64,000 bases of DNA, taken from Flavobacterium sp. AG291 (lineage in GTDB: Bacteria; Bacteroidota; Bacteroidia; Flavobacteriales; Flavobacteriaceae). The stretch is taken from assembly GCF_003350375.1 (NCBI RefSeq), contig NZ_QQAR01000001.1:248001-312000 (forward strand), in the 5' to 3' direction. Position 1 is the stretch's first letter; every line of letters begins with the position of its first letter. A model generated the notes under the pieces. That model did no database searches and was not told the DNA's origin. It was given only the letters and a program-made list of their open reading frames with translations. The position numbers and the translations under genes are program-made. Shown one piece after another: positions 60,119-64,000 of this stretch.

Positions 60119-61663
60119 ATGGCAGGAGGAAAATTAACCCCTAGGCAAAAGATGATTAACCTGATGTATCTGGTTTTCATCGCTATGTTGGCCCTAAACA
60201 TGTCGAAAGAAGTACTTTCAGCTTTCGGCTTGATGAACGAACAATTTGAGTCTTCTAATGTAGAGGCTACTAAAAATAATGGAGCTTTATATGAAGCCCT
60301 TGCTTTAAAAGCTGCTGAAAACCCTTCTTTTACCGCTGCAAAAGCTGTGTCGGAAAAAGTTAAAGGTATCTCTGCTGAATTCAATGACTATATTGAAAGC
60401 CTTAAAGGTGATATCACTAAAGATGTTGAGAAAGATTCAAACGGAAAGCTTCCTTATGAGGCAATGGATAAAGGAGATAAAATCGATGAGCATTGGTTTG
60501 AAGGCGATGGTTACTCTAAAAAGGGTAAAGAAATCGTTGCTAGAATTGAGCAGTATAAGTCTGATATGAAAGCTGCTATCGGAAACGATGTTAAGTATGC
60601 TGCGATCAACAGAGAACTTGATTCTAAATTCAGTACTGCTGATATCAAAGATGGTGAGGGTGTTACTAAAAAATACCTTGACTATCACTACAAAGGTTTC
60701 CCTTCAATTGCTTCTTTAACTAAACTTTCTGCTATGCAGAACAACGTTAAAGTAATGGAGGCTAACGTATACAACCTTGCTCTTGGTAAAGCGGCTATCG
60801 AAGCTACTTCAATGAAAAACTATACAGCTTTAGTTGTTCTTGATAAAAATGCTTACTTCCAGGGTGAAAAAGTTACAGGTAAAGTTGTTCTTGGTCGTTA
60901 TGATGAGAATACAAAACCAGTTTCATTCAACGGTCCTGGTAAAATTGAAAACGGTCAGGCTGTGATCAACCTTACTGCTGGAAATGTTGGTGAGCAAAAA
61001 ATTGGTGGTGAATTCGTATTCCTTGAGGATGGTAAAAAAGTACCATTGAAATTTGAAGGTAAATACGTTGTAGTACCTAGACCAAACTCTGCAACTATCG
61101 CAGCTGATAAGATGAACTCTGTTTACCGTGGTGTTGAAAACCCAATGACAGTTTCATTTGCTGGTGTTCCTGATACTGATGTTAAAGCTTCTGCACCTGG
61201 TGCTTGGAGAAACACAGGTAAAGGTAAGTATAGCTGGAATGTAACTAATGTATCTGGTACTACTGCTAAGATTCAGGTTACTGCTAAGCTTTCAGATGGT
61301 AAAACAGTTACTGATATGAAAGAATTCAACGTTCGTCCTATCCCTGCTCCGGTACCGGAAGTTAGAGGTAAGAGAACTTCAGCAAAAGGTAACAAAAATG
61401 ACCTTTCATCTTCAACTATTAACGTAGCGTTCCCTGACTTCGTATTCGATGTTAAAACGACAGTTAAATCATTTGAAGTGTTTGTATCTGGTTCAGGTAC
61501 AATGGTATGTCAAGGTAACAGATTCAGTGCTCAGGCACTTGCTGCAATCGCTAAATGTAAAAGAGGTGATGTAGTAGTTATCAGCCGAATTGAAACTAAA
61601 GTTGACGGTGCAGGTGCTTATATGCCACCACCATCAGGTTCTTTCACTTGGGAAGTACAATAA
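60119..61663 (+). CDS. gldM: type IX secretion / gliding motor protein GldM
   Basis: 514 residues. One N-terminal transmembrane helix (KMINLMYLVFIAMLALNMSKEVL), then a long periplasmic part of an alpha-helical domain (~35-220) and consecutive Ig-like beta domains (~220-514, for example VLDKNAYFQGEKVTGKVVLGRYDEN and PRPNSATIAADKMNSVYRGVENPM). GldM spans the periplasm and transmits motor torque to the GldKN ring. Third gene of the operon, full length. Confidence 0.96.
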   Translation: MAGGKLTPRQKMINLMYLVFIAMLALNMSKEVLSAFGLMNEQFESSNVEATKNNGALYEALALKAAENPSFTAAKAVSEKVKGISAEFNDYIESLKGDITKDVEKDSNGKLPYEAMDKGDKIDEHWFEGDGYSKKGKEIVARIEQYKSDMKAAIGNDVKYAAINRELDSKFSTADIKDGEGVTKKYLDYHYKGFPSIASLTKLSAMQNNVKVMEANVYNLALGKAAIEATSMKNYTALVVLDKNAYFQGEKVTGKVVLGRYDENTKPVSFNGPGKIENGQAVINLTAGNVGEQKIGGEFVFLEDGKKVPLKFEGKYVVVPRPNSATIAADKMNSVYRGVENPMTVSFAGVPDTDVKASAPGAWRNTGKGKYSWNVTNVSGTTAKIQVTAKLSDGKTVTDMKEFNVRPIPAPVPEVRGKRTSAKGNKNDLSSSTINVAFPDFVFDVKTTVKSFEVFVSGSGTMVCQGNRFSAQALAAIAKCKRGDVVVISRIETKVDGAGAYMPPPSGSFTWEVQ

Positions 61664-61709
61664 TTTGATTTAAAAGAACGTTTTTCTTTTACAGTATAAA
61701 ATTAAAATA

Positions 61710-62636
61710 ATGAATAGCAGAAATTTTTTATTAGCGGCTCTATTTTTTGCAGGTGTAACTACATCTTTTGCCCAGTCAAACTTGCTTAATGCAAAGACGC
61801 CGGATGAAATAGGTAAAAAAACCGCTGAGCAGGACTCATTAGATAATGATAAACCACTACCTTATGGTTATGTGGGTGATAGGGATGTTTTGCTTGCCAG
61901 AAAAGTTTGGGAGGTAATCGACCTTGATCAGAGAATCAACTTTCCAATGTATTTTCCTGTTGAGGATAATATAGGCGATGATAGAAGGTCACTATTCAGT
62001 GTTTTAATGACAGCTATCAAAGACGGTCAGCTTACGGAGGTATATGATGATTCATACTTTACCCTTAAAAAGACAGGTGATGATATCCAGTCTTCATTTT
62101 ACTTCAAAGAGCTTAACGACTATGGTCGTGAAATCTTGAACCAGAACCCTGGTAAAACTGAAGATGATCTTAAGGCTAAAGGTGTTCTTACAGCGGAGCA
62201 CTATACAACTTCTGAGCTAAACGGTGCAGACGTATCTAAATATAAGATCGTTGGTACCTGGTACTTTGATAAGAGACAAGGTGAGATGAAATACAGAATC
62301 CTTGGTATTTGTCCAATGGCTGTAGATGCTCTTACTAAGTTAAGACAAGGGTCTGAAGCAGAACCAATCGAGCTTTTCTGGGTATTCTATCCAGGGGCAA
62401 GAGATGTGCTTCACAAAGCGAAGGCTTTCAACGAGAAAAACTCTGCGCAGCCTATCACTTTTGACCACTTACTTAACTCAAGACGTTTCACTGCTGTAAT
62501 TGTTAAAGAAGAGAACGTTTATGGAGACAGACTCATCGAAGACTACATGAAAGATAACTCTCAGATGCAGCTTCTTGAAGCTGAGCGTATCAAAGATAAG
62601 ATACGTAACTTTGAGCAGGACATGTGGAACTACTAA
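61710..62636 (+). CDS. gldN: type IX secretion / gliding motility protein GldN
   Basis: 308 residues. Signal peptide ~1-21 (ending TTSFAQ). The region GYVGDRDVLLARKVWEVIDLDQRINFPMYFPVE and the C-terminal FDHLLNSRRFTAVIVKEENVYGDR are typical of GldN/PorN, which binds GldK in the periplasmic ring. Last gene of gldKLMN. A terminator follows at 62661-62692. Confidence 0.96.
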   Translation: MNSRNFLLAALFFAGVTTSFAQSNLLNAKTPDEIGKKTAEQDSLDNDKPLPYGYVGDRDVLLARKVWEVIDLDQRINFPMYFPVEDNIGDDRRSLFSVLMTAIKDGQLTEVYDDSYFTLKKTGDDIQSSFYFKELNDYGREILNQNPGKTEDDLKAKGVLTAEHYTTSELNGADVSKYKIVGTWYFDKRQGEMKYRILGICPMAVDALTKLRQGSEAEPIELFWVFYPGARDVLHKAKAFNEKNSAQPITFDHLLNSRRFTAVIVKEENVYGDRLIEDYMKDNSQMQLLEAERIKDKIRNFEQDMWNY

Positions 62637-62660
62637 GAAGTTATTCTTCGAATAATATTA

Positions 62661-62692
62661 AAAACTCTTACCCTCGTGGTAAGAGTTTTTTT
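62661..62692 (+). terminator. terminator of gldKLMN
   Basis: AAAACTCTTACC (62661-62672) pairs exactly with GGTAAGAGTTTT (62678-62689), loop CTCGT, followed by T. It ends 11 bp before the next ATG. Confidence 0.88.
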
Positions 62693-62703
62693 ATTTTTAC
62701 ACC

Positions 62704-63747
62704 ATGAAAGATTTTATAATCGTTGGTGCTGGTCTTGCCGGGGTCAGCTTTGCGGAAACCGCTTTGCTTAATGACAAGTCGTTTGTTGTGATTAGTGACA
62801 ATTCTCAAAATTCATCATATGTTGCGGCAGGGTTATATAACCCTGTAATATTAAAAAGGTTTAGCCTTCCGCAGGATGCTGCAGTCCATTTAGACTATAT
62901 GGGGCCTTTTTATAAAAGAATTGAAGAGCGTCTTGGAGTTAAGTTTGATATAAGTTTGCCTGTTTACAGAAAATTTGCTTCTGTTGAAGAGCAGAACAAC
63001 TGGTTTCAGGCTGCTGATAAAGCGGCTCTTGAGCCTTTTCTATCACCAAAAGTTCTATATACTGATTATGAAGGTTTGCCTGCTGAGTTTGGTTTCGGTA
63101 AAGTTATGCATACGGGTTATGTAGATACGGAGACCTTATTGAACACTTATAAAAAATTTTTAAGTGATAATGTGTGGTTAGTTCAGGAAACTTTTCAGCA
63201 TGATCTTCTTGAAATCAAAGAAGACCATGTAGTTTATAAAGGAATTGAAGCACAGCATATAATATTTGCTGAAGGTTTCGGAATTCATGCGAATCCTTAT
63301 TTTAAGCATTTGCCACTGGATGGGACTAAGGGAGAATTATTGCTAATAAAAGCTCTGGACTTAAAACTTGATGTGGCCGTTAATGCAAGTATCTTTATAT
63401 TGCCTATAGGTGATGGTTTTTTCAAGGTAGGTGCAACTTATGAATGGTATGATAAGACTGCTGTGCCTACACAGGCGGGTAGGGATGAGCTGGTTGAAAA
63501 ACTCAACGAGCTTATTAACTGTGATTACGAAATTATAGAACACTTAGCAGGAATTCGCCCAACTGTTAAAGATAGAAAGCCGCTTATTGGCACACATCCA
63601 CTATACAAAAATGTCCATTTGCTGAATGGTTTAGGTACTCGTGGGGTAATGCTTGGACCTTCTATGGCCAAAGAATTGTATGATTCCATAATTACCGGTA
63701 ACCCGGTTAGGAGAGAAGTGGGAATTCAGAGATTTAAGAATCTCTAG
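62704..63747 (+). CDS. FAD-dependent oxidoreductase, DadA-like
   Basis: 347 residues. The Rossmann FAD motif is at the N-terminus (FIIVGAGLAGVSFAETALL, GxGxxG). NSSYVAAGLYNPVILKRF, GELLLIKAL, and the C-terminal IRPTVKDRKPLIGTHPLYKNVHLLNGLGTRG match the D-amino acid oxidase/DadA group. Substrate unknown. It begins 11 bp after the gldN terminator and is in the same direction, so it may depend on read-through. Its end overlaps the convergent DUF983 gene by 14 bp. Confidence 0.88.
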   Translation: MKDFIIVGAGLAGVSFAETALLNDKSFVVISDNSQNSSYVAAGLYNPVILKRFSLPQDAAVHLDYMGPFYKRIEERLGVKFDISLPVYRKFASVEEQNNWFQAADKAALEPFLSPKVLYTDYEGLPAEFGFGKVMHTGYVDTETLLNTYKKFLSDNVWLVQETFQHDLLEIKEDHVVYKGIEAQHIIFAEGFGIHANPYFKHLPLDGTKGELLLIKALDLKLDVAVNASIFILPIGDGFFKVGATYEWYDKTAVPTQAGRDELVEKLNELINCDYEIIEHLAGIRPTVKDRKPLIGTHPLYKNVHLLNGLGTRGVMLGPSMAKELYDSIITGNPVRREVGIQRFKNL

Positions 63748-64000
63748 GTTTATTCCAGTCCTTATCATAGCCTACAAAGAAGTTTATCCAAATGTTTCGG
63801 GATATTCTCATAATGTAAGGCATGAGGAGTACGAGTCCGACGATTATACTGATGAATGCTGTTTTTAGATCTGTACCTATAAATGAGAAGCAGATAATAA
63901 ATATAGCAACGCTGATAGCCACACCAAGTGCATAACTGACGTACATTGCGCCAAAATAAAATGATGGCTCAATTTTGTAAGGTTGCCCGCAATGGCTGCA
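63734..64000 (-). CDS. DUF983 family protein, N-terminus cut by window edge
   Basis: 88 codons are visible. The frame is open beyond the ATG at 63946 to the edge and reads CSHCGQPYKIEPSFYFGAMY, the zinc-like CxxC and YxxGA stretch of the DUF983 family, followed by two membrane helices (YALGVAISVAIFIICFSFI and AFISIIVGLVLLMPYIMRI). So the gene continues upstream beyond the window. Function unknown. Its stop overlaps the end of the convergent oxidoreductase gene by 14 bp. Confidence 0.85.
   Translation of the reverse strand, partial: CSHCGQPYKIEPSFYFGAMYVSYALGVAISVAIFIICFSFIGTDLKTAFISIIVGLVLLMPYIMRISRNIWINFFVGYDKDWNKPRDS

Overview
The window reads as a stretch of a low-GC Flavobacteriaceae (Bacteroidota) chromosome, most like Flavobacterium. 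The support is gldK-gldL-gldM-gldN of the type IX secretion/gliding machinery (57981-62636), the compact Bacteroidota primary sigma factor (28139-29002), many promoters with the Bacteroidota -7 element TANNTTTG close to start codons, no consistent Shine-Dalgarno sequences, several TonB-dependent receptors with an N-terminal carboxypeptidase-regulatory-like domain, and families such as HYC_CC_PP, YARHG and LptE. I saw no rRNA or tRNA gene, insertion sequence, prophage or CRISPR array.

Layout. 1-7852: a truncated SIMPL-domain gene, kynureninase, a YARHG lipoprotein and DUF2306 pair, then a run of small reverse-strand enzyme-like genes (DinB, two VOC, three SRPBCC) ending at a divergent DJ-1/AraC regulator. 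7896-12507: a two-component system divergent from an outer-membrane beta-barrel gene, with three TTAACC direct repeats at exact 11-bp spacing between them. 12582-14467: a cobalamin riboswitch with its own promoter, a large downstream hairpin and a 26-codon leader ORF, then a fabH-type synthase and a hotdog thioesterase. 14569-18570: a TonB receptor with palindromic promoter sites, an AraC regulator and small membrane genes. 18974-24876: an RND efflux operon behind a perfect 20-bp palindrome, ending in an Imm63-like gene.

24924-36505: GH30 glycosidase, rpe, rpoD, an ECF sigma factor with a regulator that appears fused to an outer-membrane barrel, a HerA-like ATPase, and a TetR gene followed by a membrane protein/diheme cytochrome operon behind a perfect 26-bp palindrome. 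36528-39885: pnp, rpsO and a GAF-domain methionine sulfoxide reductase-like gene. 40032-43126: a probable copper module (HYC_CC_PP, TonB receptor, HMA protein). 43293-46919: a PI-PLC-like protein without signal peptide and a large secreted macroglobulin-like protein. 47082-53950: a reverse-strand housekeeping series miaB, sigma-54 activator, lptE, a TPR-like gene with no ATG start, secG, groS, groL. 54168-64000: topA, a degenerate arginase-fold gene, gldKLMN, an FAD oxidoreductase and a truncated DUF983 gene.

The main points of interest are regulatory. Several intergenic regions hold clean operator or riboswitch structures whose link to their genes is not obvious, notably B12 control in front of a fatty-acid-type synthase. 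Functions come from reading motifs by eye; no database search was run.
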